NCBI RefSeq assembly: GCF_014839805.1
Contig: NC_051136.1
Coordinates: 1,550,001 to 1,614,000 of the forward strand
DNA from: Manduca sexta
Taxonomy: Eukaryota; Arthropoda; Insecta; Lepidoptera; Sphingidae
DNA: 64,000 nucleotides
Direction of reading: 5' to 3'
Position 1 is the first letter of the stretch, and the number at the start of each line of letters is the position of its first letter. A program made the translations under genes and the position numbers. Below, piece after piece: positions 36,988 through 46,859 of this stretch. The notes under the pieces are model-generated. The model had not been told where the DNA came from. It was given only the letters and a program-made list of their open reading frames with translations, and ran no database searches.

Positions 36988-37161
36988 ATGGCAACCAAAG
37001 CTCCAAATACACAGACTCAAGAAACGGATCTACTGGGAGTATCCGTTCAGGCGCGTATTCCTGACTTCTGGGTAGATGAACCTCGCGCCTGGTTCATCCG
37101 GATTGAAGCCACCTTAGCACCGCACAAGGTGAGCGACGACACATGCCCAAGGAAGTTATAA
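36988..37161 (+). pseudogene. gag N-terminal fragment
   Basis: The ATG at 36988 directly follows the 14-bp array; the frame is open upstream through part of the array, but 36988 fits the usual leader-gag layout. The 57-residue product contains ARIPDFWVDEPRAWFIRIEA (residues about 22-41), the conserved start of the capsid region in CsRn1-like gag proteins (P-x-F-W-x-x-x-P-x-x-W-F-x-x-x-E). It stops at 37159 soon after HKVSDD, where the intact family would continue through capsid. The stop lies at or just beyond the internal deletion junction. It is transcribed from the 5' LTR if at all. Confidence 0.75.
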
Positions 37162-37179
37162 CATCAATTTTTTGGCACA

Positions 37180-37524
37180 ACCTCCGGAAACAGGCAACAA
37201 CATATTACTAGAAGTGGTCGAGTAATCAATATTCCTGTAAGATTTATGGATTCATTAGGACTCACATTATATATAAGCATATACATTTTTTACATATTTT
37301 TACTTTATTCTTACATAATATTTTTTTTTCTTTTTGTTCATATACACAGTGTTTATATTTTACAAAATTTATCATGTGCAAAACAATTCTTCGAATCATT
37401 ACTATTGCATCAGGTCGTAAACAACGCACGGTATCGAGTCGAGTACATGCCTGCTCATGTTTCTGCTCGATCAGCAAAGCGTTCGCGATGGACAGTTTTT
37501 GTACACATTTTATGTCTTTTATAA
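37180..37524 (+). pseudogene. pol C-terminal stub after the deletion
   Basis: The frame through 37205-37245 reads ITRSGRVINIPVRFMD, the pattern (T-R-S-G-R-x-V-x-x-P-x-R-F) found at the C-terminal tail of Ty3/gypsy integrases. The frame then stays open to 37524 through a very hydrophobic, AT-rich stretch (YISIYIFYIFLLYSYIIFFF), which could be the natural pol tail read-through or a membrane segment of a lost downstream protein. Everything from mid-gag to the end of integrase is deleted. Confidence 0.6.
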
Positions 37525-37744
37525 TATTAACGTTATAACTTTGAATTATTTTAAAACAAATTGCTTTGTCAAATATTACCCATCGCGAACAAACTGCGTA
37601 ACGATGACCTAGATTTTAAATTATTTGTAACATTTTATTTGCTTACTTGGACATTGTCATAAGGTATAAGAAGCATTTATAGCGCTATAACTTCATACGT
37701 TATAGACCTCGCGGACAATCCACACTTTACGAATAATCGTAACA

Positions 37745-37972
37745 ATGGGCAAAACTTATAGTAAAGAAGAAGTAGTTATAGCCCAGAATAGCGCAGTTGA
37801 AACGCAAGTTAACATAACATTGATCGTCATAGCATCACTGCTAGTCATCGTGTTAGTTACTACAGTGTGGTTACAATGTCGACGCAAAGTTAAAAAGTGG
37901 TTAAGAAAAGAGGTATCAATCGCTGCAACGAAAACAAACACCTCGCCACCTGCAGACAGCTACGCGTAATAC
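37745..37972 (+). CDS. Small myristoylation-motif membrane protein of the LTR element
   Basis: The 74-residue intact ORF begins MGKTYSKEE, which fits the N-myristoylation consensus (Gly2, Ser6, Lys7). A single hydrophobic helix covers about residues 25-43 (LIVIASLLVIVLVTTVW). It is followed at once by a strongly basic stretch CRRKVKKWLRKE with a juxtamembrane Cys that could be palmitoylated, then a polar tail. It lies between the pol stub and the polypurine tract, the position of a third ORF in env-bearing elements. It has no signal peptide, glycosylation pattern or furin site of a classical envelope. I recall similar MG-x-x-x-S/TM/basic small ORFs in insect LTR elements but cannot name the family. 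Its frame is intact while gag-pol is lost. Function is unknown; membrane targeting of particles or RNA is one possibility. Confidence 0.7.
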
Positions 37973-38156
37973 GAGCTGTATCCTGTTGACGCGTCGAACT
38001 TATCGCAATGTTCAACAACAGCATCAGTGTCCAGTGTCTAGCGTTATTATTAGTCAGCGATGAATTTGTACTCGTCACATATTGTTTTTATTGTACTTAT
38101 GTGTAGTTACTTCTTTTTATAAAATTGATTTTATGCGTTGCGTTATTTTTTTGGTA

Positions 38157-38169
38157 AAGGGGGGAATGG
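38157..38169 (+). promoter_or_regulatory. Polypurine tract
   Basis: AAAGGGGGAATGG is immediately upstream of the 3' LTR; it is the expected plus-strand primer site for reverse transcription. Confidence 0.8.
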
Positions 38170-38447
38170 TGTTGGGACACACACACTTGCGCAGCTATGT
38201 AAGTGCACGTGCGTAGTTGTGCGAGAACGCTGTGTCACACCATACCTCCCGTATAAAGGCAACGCGCGTCTTTGTTTAATTAGTACGTCTTACGATTTGT
38301 TACTATTACCATCTAAGTACGCCTCTGTGTATTAAACGTACTCTGGAGTTTTGAAATACATAATATATTCAGTGTCATCTTTGGAGTTTCATTATAGCTA
38401 GAGTTGCGACTCCCATACATTACATCAAATACACAGTCAACTCTACA
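38170..38447 (+). repeat. 3' LTR
   Basis: 278 bp, same boundaries as the 5' LTR (TGTTGGG...CTCTACA), followed by the AGGCT target-site duplication. Most of its differences from the 5' LTR are in the last 100 bases. Confidence 0.95.
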
Positions 38448-38452
38448 AGGCT

Positions 38453-38670
38453 CTACCTAGAGTCCAATGTTTGGCATAAAACGAACTCTAACGACAAAAA
38501 GTGATCGCTTGATGCAGTATAAACGTTCAATATTGATTGTTACTTTTATGGTACCCAAACTCAATATCTAATGGATAGATGGAAATATTACTTGATAATT
38601 ATACCTCAATCATATAAAAAACAGCAAATAATGAGATAGTATTGGTAATTTGAAGTTACAATTACTAATA
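38453..38670. other. Unannotated spacer
   Basis: I see nothing recognisable here. Confidence 0.3.
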
Positions 38671-38692
38671 CTACCTTGGTGTCGTAGTTGTA

Positions 38693-39849
38693 TTAACACG
38701 TTCACTGCGAACACATTTTATGTAAACTTTAAACTGGTGCGTTATGGGGCAGTTCTGACCCAAACAGGACTTATTTTCAGTGCGTCGTGAGGTCAAATTA
38801 ACCTCTCCTAAACTTCTGGATATAGATATTTTTTATTACTGTTAGGTGCACAGTACCGAGTTTTTTGCATTCAGGAATGCTAGTTCGACATCCTGGCAAC
38901 TTACAACTAGCAGCGCCTTTAGCTCGCATCTTTAGATTGTCCTAAACAGAGGGTACAATTTGTGGTGCCATATTGACCCCACAACGCACTGAAGCTATCG
39001 AAATACTAGTGATGGGAAACACTAAAATTTATACTTCTAAGCGATAGGTATTGAAATAAAATACTAATTTACAATTAATATCTGTATTTTATATAAAGAT
39101 ATTATTTTTATGCTCTATATTAAAACACGGTAAACATAAACGTATGTTGCATTGTCTGCAAATAGTAGGATCTTTCTTCACCTTTTTACCGGCTTCAATA
39201 CTAGAAAGCGTTAATCTTAGATTATTGTAACAACCAGTACATCTCCTTCTCTTGTCTTCTTTCTCATGGATGTGATTGTTCGTACCTCGTTTTTTATTGA
39301 CAGCTGTAAATAACAGAACATGCATAGTACATAGCCCCACATGCACATGCTATAAAACGGTTTTAGTTTCAGCTGCAAAACCAAGGTCAGTAGTGAATAT
39401 TATTATAGTCAAACTCAAACTCATAATGTAGAGTAGCGTAGCATAGCATAGCTAATGCTTCAATATTTTTACGTATTTTTTTTCACTTAGTTTAGAGAGC
39501 GACGTTACGGCCTCCCCTACATTGCACAGCGCATCACTAATGGCGCGGGCGCACCATCCAGTGCGGGTGTGGGGTGCAGAGGGTGGGGTCATACTGACCA
39601 CACGCCGCACTGGAGAGAAATATTTATCGTTAGGTGCGGGAGAGGTCAAATTGACCCATGTTTGTATTTAATATTCTAAAGTGTTCCTATTGAAGTAGGA
39701 AATAGCTTAGTCTATTTGTCTTTTTCTTTCAATAAGAATTCTTAAAGTTATGCCTTCCGCACCAGGTGAACAAGAACTATTTAATTCGCCGCACGGGATG
39801 TAAGTTAAACATGGGTCAATAAGACCTCACAGCGCAGTGAACGTGTTAA
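38693..39849 (-). mobile_element. Non-autonomous piggyBac-like transposon
   Basis: The element is 38697-39845 (1149 bp), flanked by TTAA duplications (38693-38696 and 39846-39849). The 13-bp terminal inverted repeats CACGTTCACTGCG are perfect. TTAA targeting plus the Cys-rich C-terminus of the transposase on the minus strand identify piggyBac. The transposase catalytic region is deleted. Subterminal regions at both ends carry GGTCA-n-TGACC palindromes next to GTGCG/CGCAC motifs, probably transposase or host-factor binding sites. Confidence 0.9.
39089..39346 (-). pseudogene. piggyBac transposase C-terminal zinc-binding fragment
   Basis: The open frame has RRRCTGCYNN (Cys36, Cys39), TICRQC (Cys63, Cys66), then LCLPCFNIEH (Cys71, Cys74, His79). 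This spacing is that of the Cys-rich cross-brace domain at the C-terminus of piggyBac transposases, which binds the subterminal DNA. The DDD catalytic core is absent upstream: the frame begins about 500 bp inside the right end of the element. It is a relic of an internally deleted copy. The first 25 or so residues of the frame need not belong to the original protein. Confidence 0.8.
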
Positions 39850-40075
39850 GGTATGACTGCATTGCTAAGGTCTCGGGTGAAATTCCGTGTCGGACAGTGA
39901 TATTGGGTTTTTCTGTCACAGAATCAGCCCGGAGTCCAGAATTTGTGCCCGATATGGCTATTGCCATATGCCTCGTCCCCTATCGTATCATGAAACGGAA
40001 CACTGGGACGGAATAGTAGTGTACCTGTTGATCCTCTAACCCTTTTGCGATGAAAGGCATGAGTGTGTGGGAAGT

Positions 40076-40323
40076 TACAATATACACCCACACTATTGTG
40101 ATATATGTGCCACAACTGGCAACACCATTTTGCTATTATCAACAATACGTCTTTTCCCGCTCTCTCCCAATTAAACGTTGACTGCATGACCGGTTTTTCT
40201 TCGGTTCCCCAAGTAGTGCTAATAACCCTGGCCAGAACCTTCGATAAATATTTATCAGCTATGCGACTACCAACATTCCATAAATTTGTTGAGGATGCGA
40301 TAAACAGAAACCGATGGAGACAA
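40076..40323. other. Unannotated spacer, weak open frames
   Basis: Open frames exist on both strands (the minus-strand one runs on through the SINE and into the RTE tail), but no domain is recognisable. Probably decayed mobile-element sequence. Confidence 0.3.
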
Positions 40324-40512
40324 AGCATCGTCATCATCATCAGGCGCAGGATGTCCACTGCTGAACATGGGCCTCCCTCAAAGATTTCCAGATCACCCTA
40401 TTGGAAGCAGTCTGCGTGCAGCGATTTCCTGCGACTTTTATGAGGTCATCTGTTCACCTCGTGGGTGGACGTCCGATGCTGCGCTTGCCAGCTCGTGGCC
40501 TCCACTCCTCGT
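40324..40512 (-). pseudogene. RTE-type LINE ORF2 C-terminus with tail
   Basis: Read on the minus strand: GRPPTR, a stop in place of the conserved Trp, then TDDLIKVAGNR, WKSLREAHVQQW and a terminal stop, followed by TGATGATGATGATGACGATG. This matches the RTE signature also seen at 11573-11735. At least one in-frame stop shows that it is dead. It is 5'-truncated. Confidence 0.8.
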
Positions 40513-41440
40513 GGAGACAAATAATCCACTCTAAATGCAGTACATCCAATGATGACCACGATCTTCAGTCAAGAGGGACCGACTATAGTGATGAAACTTC
40601 ACATATATTCTCTGGCAACAAGTTACTCTATATTAGAGGTAGGGCTTTATTCATTGTGCCACAGATATTTTGAAAGTGTGTAACAAGCTCGTAACGTACT
40701 GCGTCATGTTTAAGACATGGAAATGGGCATACAGAATACCATTCCACGCAAATTTCACGAAGATAACATGACACCGCCGTGTTACGTGTTTACAGTATCA
40801 TACAGAATAAGGTCCCTGACTGACAAGTTACCTGTTAATCTAGTAAGACGTTAAGTCAGGTATCACAATGGCGGGAGGATCACGAGGTCGCGCATGCATC
40901 GTAATTTATACAACAGTATAGCCCGCGAACTGACTATCTCAAGTTCGAATGAACTTTGTGCGCGAGCTCAGAAATTATTGATGTGTAATATTTTGTAAAT
41001 TATATTTTTTTTTTTTTTTATAGAGGGGTTTATGAATTGCTGACATGATGGTAGGTGGTGTTATTGTCTATATACCATTTGAAACCTTAATTTAGAAATT
41101 ACTTACTTGAACTAAATTGATATATTAGCCATCATTACCCACGATCTTTGCACTGAATACGATAGACCTAAGGTACTGATTCTTGGTGAAAAAATACAAA
41201 TGCTATAAACGAGGAATACTGTAAAAATGTTATATTTGTTAGAAGTAAGCTTAGAAACAGGTGACCGTATTTGCATATTTGATACACGGGTAGACTATGT
41301 TCTTGTTTTATCAATTTATAGGCTACCTATTTTCCAAATAATTCACTCGCATTGGAAATAATGGATTTTTTTAAATAAATGGAGTAGGCATCGTACCATT
41401 TTTTAAGGACTTTTGTCCGACGAAGGCTTTTTATGTGAGC
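40513..41440. other. Unannotated DNA
   Basis: I see no recognisable gene or repeat beyond a T homopolymer near 41010. Confidence 0.35.
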
Positions 41441-41510
41441 AACACCTAGTCACAATACACATAGACACCTAGTCACCACACACATCAACACCTAGTCACA
41501 ACAGACATTT
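41441..41510. repeat. Three tandem 23-bp units
   Basis: ACACCTAGTCAC begins at 41442, 41465 and 41488, an exact 23-bp period; the rest of each unit is CA-rich and diverged. Confidence 0.8.
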
Positions 41511-42699
41511 CACATATCTCCATTTGAATTGTCCCTATCTTTAAAATACCACCTCCAAAATTCGTAACTCGTTTCAAAACAAAACACAGTCGAAGGTACA
41601 AGTGGAACGCATAAATCCGTTGGCTAGGCCCTTTAGCCCGGGGCCCTGGCGAGCATCGAACCCGCGGTACATCGCGATATTAGTGTGTGAACGTTTTGAC
41701 TTACGAGAAGAGCTTGCATAAATGACGACTTCACTGATTTAATATTTCCTACTATGTTAAACGTGCTTTGTAAAATAATTTTCATTTTGTTAAATATGAG
41801 AATTAGAAATAATTTTAGTACATTATTTTTTATCATGTGGAAATTCTATTTAATATAAATTCGCAATATTTTATTTATTATATCGCTGATTAACAGTGTG
41901 AAACCCTTTGATCAACTTTGAAATAGAACTTATTAAAATAACTCAGTAGGTACATATTATGAAATATAATATTTGATATTTTCATTATCCAAGCACTTTA
42001 CACTGCCTTACAGGTCGTTTTTATTAAAATTCTCTCGTTTTCCACAACTCAAAAGCTTGGAAAAAACTCACCTATCCAATTTAAAAAATCTGAAACCGAA
42101 CCATGTCTCTTTTTTTAAGAAAAAGGTAAAAAGCAAAACATTTACCTGAAAATCTTGGCAAAGTTACCACCCCCGGCACACCTAGCTCCCGAGTCCAAAC
42201 CTCGGGGGGCTAATTTCGTTCGATTTAAAAATTTATCAAATGCAACGCATGGGGATATATAGGGTCTTTACTACGGATACTTACTGGTTACACGTTGCAA
42301 GCAAAGTTAAAAAATATTTTCAATGGACAAAGAATTTTTTCTCCGTTATTTTCATCATATTTTCGTCATATAAATTACAATATGCTTTTACGAAAAAATT
42401 GGCATACAAGGAAATGTCGACCGATTTCTGCTAGTGTGAAAGTGTCTACGCTTAGAAGAAATCTCATCAGGATTCTCTTGATCTGAGTTGGAACATCATT
42501 CATCAGCCTAATCTAATTGTCTGATTTCAGTATTATTTAGATCCAATGATTTTAAGACCACAAACACTTATTGGCAAAATATTATATTCATAAATAAGCT
42601 AATATCTCCATTCGTTAATAGGTACTAAGAGTAGCCCTCAGTCATACCATGCCGAAGTCAATCATACTCGAAATATTTAAATTACATTCATAATATATT
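41511..42699. other. Unannotated; tRNA-like B box near 41655
   Basis: On the minus strand CCGCGGGTTCGATGCTCGCC near 41646-41665 resembles a B box in a SINE or tRNA-like context, but no A box partner is convincing. Nothing else is recognised. Confidence 0.3.
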
Positions 42700-42700
42700 T

Positions 42701-42998
42701 ACTGGTGGTAGGTCTCCCATATGTGAGAGTCCGCCTGGTAAGGTACTTACAATGTCTATTTCTGCCGCCAAGTAGCAGTGTGTAGTCACTGTTGTTTTCC
42801 GGTTTGAATAATATTGTAGCCCGTGTAACTACTGGGCGTAATAAGACTTAACATTTCTTGTCTCAGGATGGCAGCCGCAGCTGAATACCAAACAATACTA
42901 TGTAATTCGAGGAGTTAGATGATGTTTCTACTGTTCATGGTCGTATCGCTTACTATTAGTCGAACAGCAAACTCGACTCATCATTCAAAGTAACAAAA
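42701..42998 (-). repeat. Family F4 copy
   Basis: ACTGGTGGTAGGTCTCCCAT through AATGTCTATTTCTGCCGCCA to CGAACAGCAAACTCGACTCA; nearly full length. Confidence 0.75.
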
Positions 42999-43829
42999 TA
43001 TAAATATATGGGACGCCAATACAATACTCTCCGACTTTCGTTTCGGAACTCAACTTAAGTCCTCAAATATAATATTCTTAGACCTTTTCCGAAATGTCTA
43101 GCTCAGCACCCATCCGCAACGTATCGACTCGGCTAAAAGCTGTAAAACAGTATGTTTCAGGGGGCCGGCCAGAGATTTAGTGCGATTCAAGTGGCCACCC
43201 TAATAGACGTATATTACACCACGGCCGGTTTTATAGACTATTCCCTTTTATGTGTTTTTTTTTTTGTTAGATTTATTGCCAGTTGCACATTGACCGGCTT
43301 TGGTTGCAATTATTTGTGGGATGTCTTACTATGCTGTGTTATGAAAAAATTTGAACGAATATCAAACTATTTTGTCAGTTTTGATGTCTCTAATTAGGAT
43401 TTCGTGTTTGCAATATTTCGTAATTACAGTGCTCGTATTTTGTCTCACCATTTTTTGAAAATACAGATGCTCTAGTCATACCAAAATCGATTCTATTACC
43501 CTTCGATTATTACACAACAGCGCTGAACCACAAAGACAATCCCTACAAACCCTTACAAGTTTATTCAACAATAATCCATCAGAATATGACAACATAACAT
43601 AATCTACCGTAATGTGTCGACTTATGCTAGTGGTAAGCCAAGTTAATCTTAGTTAAATCTCTAACACCGCCCGTCGGGCCGCGTCATGAGGATACAGGCT
43701 TAACAGTTATGAATGTAAGCCACTAACTATGATAAATATATGTAATCGCATAAAACTAGATTTGTATACCAGGATTTGTGTCAAAACATGTCTGTTTTGC
43801 ATTAGATTGTTTCTAGGTTAAAAAGTAAC
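42999..43829. other. Unannotated DNA
   Basis: I see nothing recognisable; a short GC-rich patch lies at 43660-43690. Confidence 0.35.
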
Positions 43830-44102
43830 CCTCTTATTCATAGACGTTATTTATCTAAGGACGGAGCATAGCTGTGATAACAGGTCTGTTTCTCAGCTTT
43901 GTTTATCTGACAACATGCTGTTTGTTCAGCTTTGTTTATTTGACAGACAACTAGATTCAAGTTGTATCTCAGTATTAGCCAATCACAACGGCCCTATGTC
44001 TACGCACTGCGAAGGCTGTCATGCCGTCAACACTGAGAAACAGACTTGTTATTACAGCTTTACTTTGTACTTAGATAAAAAAAAAAGTCTATGAATAAGA
44101 GG
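43830..44102. mobile_element. MITE with about 70-bp imperfect terminal inverted repeats
   Basis: CCTCTTATTCATAGAC at 43830 is matched by its reverse complement ending at 44102. Imperfect pairing continues inward through ATCTAAG...AGCTGT.ATAACA.GTCTGTTTCTCAG on both sides. No coding capacity, and no convincing target-site duplication, so the superfamily is unknown. Confidence 0.75.
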
Positions 44103-44268
44103 TCAAGTGTATTATGTTCCTGACCATTTTTATAAACTATCATCAATCTTCTTAGGTATTTCCTTGTATTTCTTTTTTTTTTTTTGTTTTAACTATCAAC
44201 CTTTCACATCAAATGATTTTAAATGCTTTCTTCATCTAGTCTTTCTTAACATAAACTATGTATCTTTA

Positions 44269-44657
44269 TGACCTACAGTAATAATAATAATAATAATATC
44301 AGCCCTGTATTATATACTTGCCCAATGCTGAGCACGGGCCTCCTCTATTACTGAGAGGGATTAGGCCTTAGTCCACCACGCTGGCCTAGTGCGGATTGGT
44401 AGACTTCACACACCTTCGAAATTCCTATAGAGAACTTCTCAGATGTGCAGGTTTCCTCACGATGTTTTCCTTCACCGTTAAAGCGAACGATAAATTCACA
44501 AAAAAAACACACATGATTTTTTTTTTTTTTTTTTTGAAATGTCAGAGGTGTGTGCCCTTGGGATTTGAACCTGCGGACATTCGTCTCGGCAGACCGTTCC
44601 ATACCCAACTAGGCTATCGTCGCATTCAACACAGTTTTGCTTTTTTGACCTACAGTA
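44269..44657 (-). mobile_element. SINE family A with target-site duplication
   Basis: The SINE spans about 44281-44627 with an (ATA)n tail and an A box/B box head on the minus strand. TGACCTACAGTA occurs at 44269-44280 and again at 44646-44657, but 18 extra bases separate the SINE head from the second copy (see findings). An internal T16 run near 44516 is unique to this copy. Confidence 0.85.
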
Positions 44658-44764
44658 CTCGACGTTATTTTCTAACATATAAAAAAATCAATATTATTTT
44701 GGATGAATAAGTAAATTTTCCTATTGATATTTATACATTTACTTATGTTCATATTATATATGAC

Positions 44765-45053
44765 AACTATGTTTATTGACTGCCTTGGTGGCGTAGTTGT
44801 ATTGCATGTCCGGTACAATAGCACTCTGAGGTCCTGGGTTCGAATCCCGGGTCGGGCAAAGTGATATTTGGGTTTTTCTGCTCAGTATCAGCCCGGAGTC
44901 TAGAATTTGTGCCCGATATGGCGTTAGGCTCGCCCCCTATCACATCATGGGACGGAACATACTTGGCGAAAAGTGGGTGCCCTAGTTGCGCCTCTGCATA
45001 CCCCTTCGGGGATAAAATGCGTGATGTTATGTATGTTATGTAACTATGTTTAT
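44765..45053 (+). mobile_element. SINE family B, best copy, with target-site duplication
   Basis: The element is about 44777-45041. The head TGCCTTGGTGGCGTAGTTG and B box GGGTTCGAATCCCGGG are intact. The body includes TTTGTGCCCGATATGGCG and the 3' end TACCCCTTCGGGGATAAAA (a perfect hairpin stem, CCCC-TTC-GGGG) with a GTTAT-type tail. AACTATGTTTAT flanks it on both sides (44765-44776, 45042-45053). Confidence 0.9.
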
Positions 45054-46413
45054 GAATTCCTTGATGAGAGATTAGAAAGATAATTTTTTAATTCAAACAT
45101 ATGTTTTTATATATAACACACGGAAAAAGTGTTTTTTTACGAAAGTACTTTATCATTGGTAAACTTAAAAAACTTAGAAAGTTAAGTTAGAATTGTATTG
45201 TTTATGAGTGTTATAGACTAGATTGTAATTTACTGTTAGAACCTAGTTCTTATAAGGCAAAAAAAAACTTTTATAATCTCTTAAGCCATTTAGAACATTA
45301 ACATTAAAAGAGCATAATGTGAATTCATCCCATTAGTTAAATCATTCTAAAACCAACATTTCCATTTTCAATTTATACATTCAGACCAGACATTTCTAAA
45401 ATCTAGGGCAGAAAATCGTCGGTCTGCTATTATAACCTCTGCCAAATCTAAATCGGGGTCCAAAAGGCAGCAGTAGTCTAGATTACTAGGTCTCTTTATC
45501 AAGATGTCCCTTGAAATTTAGTTTATTAAAGAAAGTTTTGGTAGAGAAAATACGACGTTATAAAATTTAGTTTTGGTAGCTTTATTTGGTTATTACGGAA
45601 TATAATGGTTAAATTTTAAGAGTTATTAAAAATTGTGTAATATACAAGATCAATGCCGTATTTAAAAAAATTGGAGTGAATATAATTTTCCTTTGCCCGG
45701 TAAAACTGTAGTTTCTTCTGATGGTGAAATTTCCATGAGATGATTCGTTTTTTCATTCGCACTTTTTGTATAACCAAAACTTGTTTTTTGTACTATTGTT
45801 TATAATAAACCACAATCACTATTGTTATTGTAGTTATCAAATGATGTAACCTTTCAATAAAAGAAATACACTCGAATGCCGAAACGTATCAAAAGTATGA
45901 ACTTAAATATTGATCAAGACACTTAAAAACTTTGCGATGTAACTCGGAACGGCAAAAATTCGACTAAAATGGATGGGAAATATGTGCCTTCCCAGACGTT
46001 TAGAGAACAAACGACTGTGGAACCTATTAAAAAGATCACAAGGAAAATCCAGCGGCAACGACTCCACAGCGATACGAGTTAGGAATATTTTCTAAATTCG
46101 GTCTCTTCGAAGCATTCCGATATGGCTTTCAAATGGCTGGCCGTTGATGTTGTGCAATTATGATCTGTTTTCTGTGCAGTATAAAGCTTAGTTTTGACTG
46201 TGTTTGTTGTGGATTATTTTTTAAACAGCGGTTTCATTGATGTGTGTTTATGAATCCGATTGAATATAACACTGAAGGTAAAAATGGCTTTGCTTAATTG
46301 TCTGAACTATAAAGAGAAATGTTAAATTTCATATTGAATTTCAAGCAGGAAATACAATTATCAATGTAATATATACTCAATCTATTTTCATTCAAGCTAT
46401 GTGGTTTACTATA
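45054..46413. other. Unannotated DNA
   Basis: I see no gene or recognised repeat. Confidence 0.35.
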
Positions 46414-46550
46414 TGCTGGTGGTTGGACATATTTAATACCCGCCTGGATAAAACACGCCACAATGGCCCCCGTGTCTCGCGTGGCGGGATCAGCCTGTGT
46501 ATATCCGGTTCCAACAAGCCGACATAGTTTTGTCGACTGTCGACATTACA
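46414..46550 (-). repeat. Family F3, partial copy
   Basis: GCTGGTGGTTGGACATATTT through GGCGGGATCAGCCTGTGTAT to TTTTGTCGACTGTCGACATT; the CACCTGATGG half is missing. Confidence 0.65.
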
Positions 46551-46859
46551 CTGCCCACATGTGTCTACCTCACTCAAGAGCAAAAAAAGTGCTGCTTCTG
46601 AACACAGGACTGATTTATAAGTGTAAGAGTCTGGCGTTGTACTTCTATTTAAATAGTAATAGATTCATACAGTCCGTTATCGAATGCGTCTAACGGGGGA
46701 TTCAAGATAAGGGTATAATAGGGGAGAGGATGATGTTGCTTGAATTAGCAACATCAGATCCGACAGATTTAAAGCGATATCAATTTTAACTTCAAAACAT
46801 ATTGAAGTTCATTGACTAAGTTGCAAACATAAAGACAGATATTGAGCTATTGACACTCA
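46551..46859. other. Unannotated spacer
   Basis: I see nothing recognisable here. Confidence 0.3.

Larger units (their letters stand above)
36498..38452 (+). mobile_element. Internally deleted Ty3/gypsy LTR retrotransposon
   Basis: The element is 36503-38447 (1945 bp) and is flanked by an exact 5-bp target-site duplication AGGCT (36498-36502 and 38448-38452). Its two 278-bp LTRs start TGTTGGGACAC and end CTCTACA. I count five substitutions between them (about 1.8%), so it is fairly young. The internal parts are, in order: a primer-binding site matching the tRNA-Trp 3' end, a 14-bp tandem array, a gag N-terminal ORF, a pol C-terminal stub, a small membrane-protein ORF and a polypurine tract. 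Protease, reverse transcriptase, RNase H and most of integrase are missing, so it can only move with help from an intact relative. The gag style and the tRNA-Trp primer point to the CsRn1/Kabuki group; this is from family knowledge, not a search. Confidence 0.93.
38671..40075 (+). mobile_element. SINE family B split by a piggyBac element
   Basis: The SINE head (CTACCTTGGTGTCGTAGTTG, 38671-38690) is interrupted at TTAA (38693-38696). The remainder resumes at 39850 (GGTATGACTGCATTGCTAAG, GTGATATTGGGTTTTTCTG, TTTGTGCCCGATATGGCTAT) and runs to about 40075. Removing the insert with one TTAA restores the normal order of head, B box region and body. Confidence 0.85.

Noticed and set aside
39924..40358. 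144-codon minus-strand ORF
   Set aside because: It crosses the 3' half of SINE family B and the RTE tail microsatellite; the unique middle part shows no domain.
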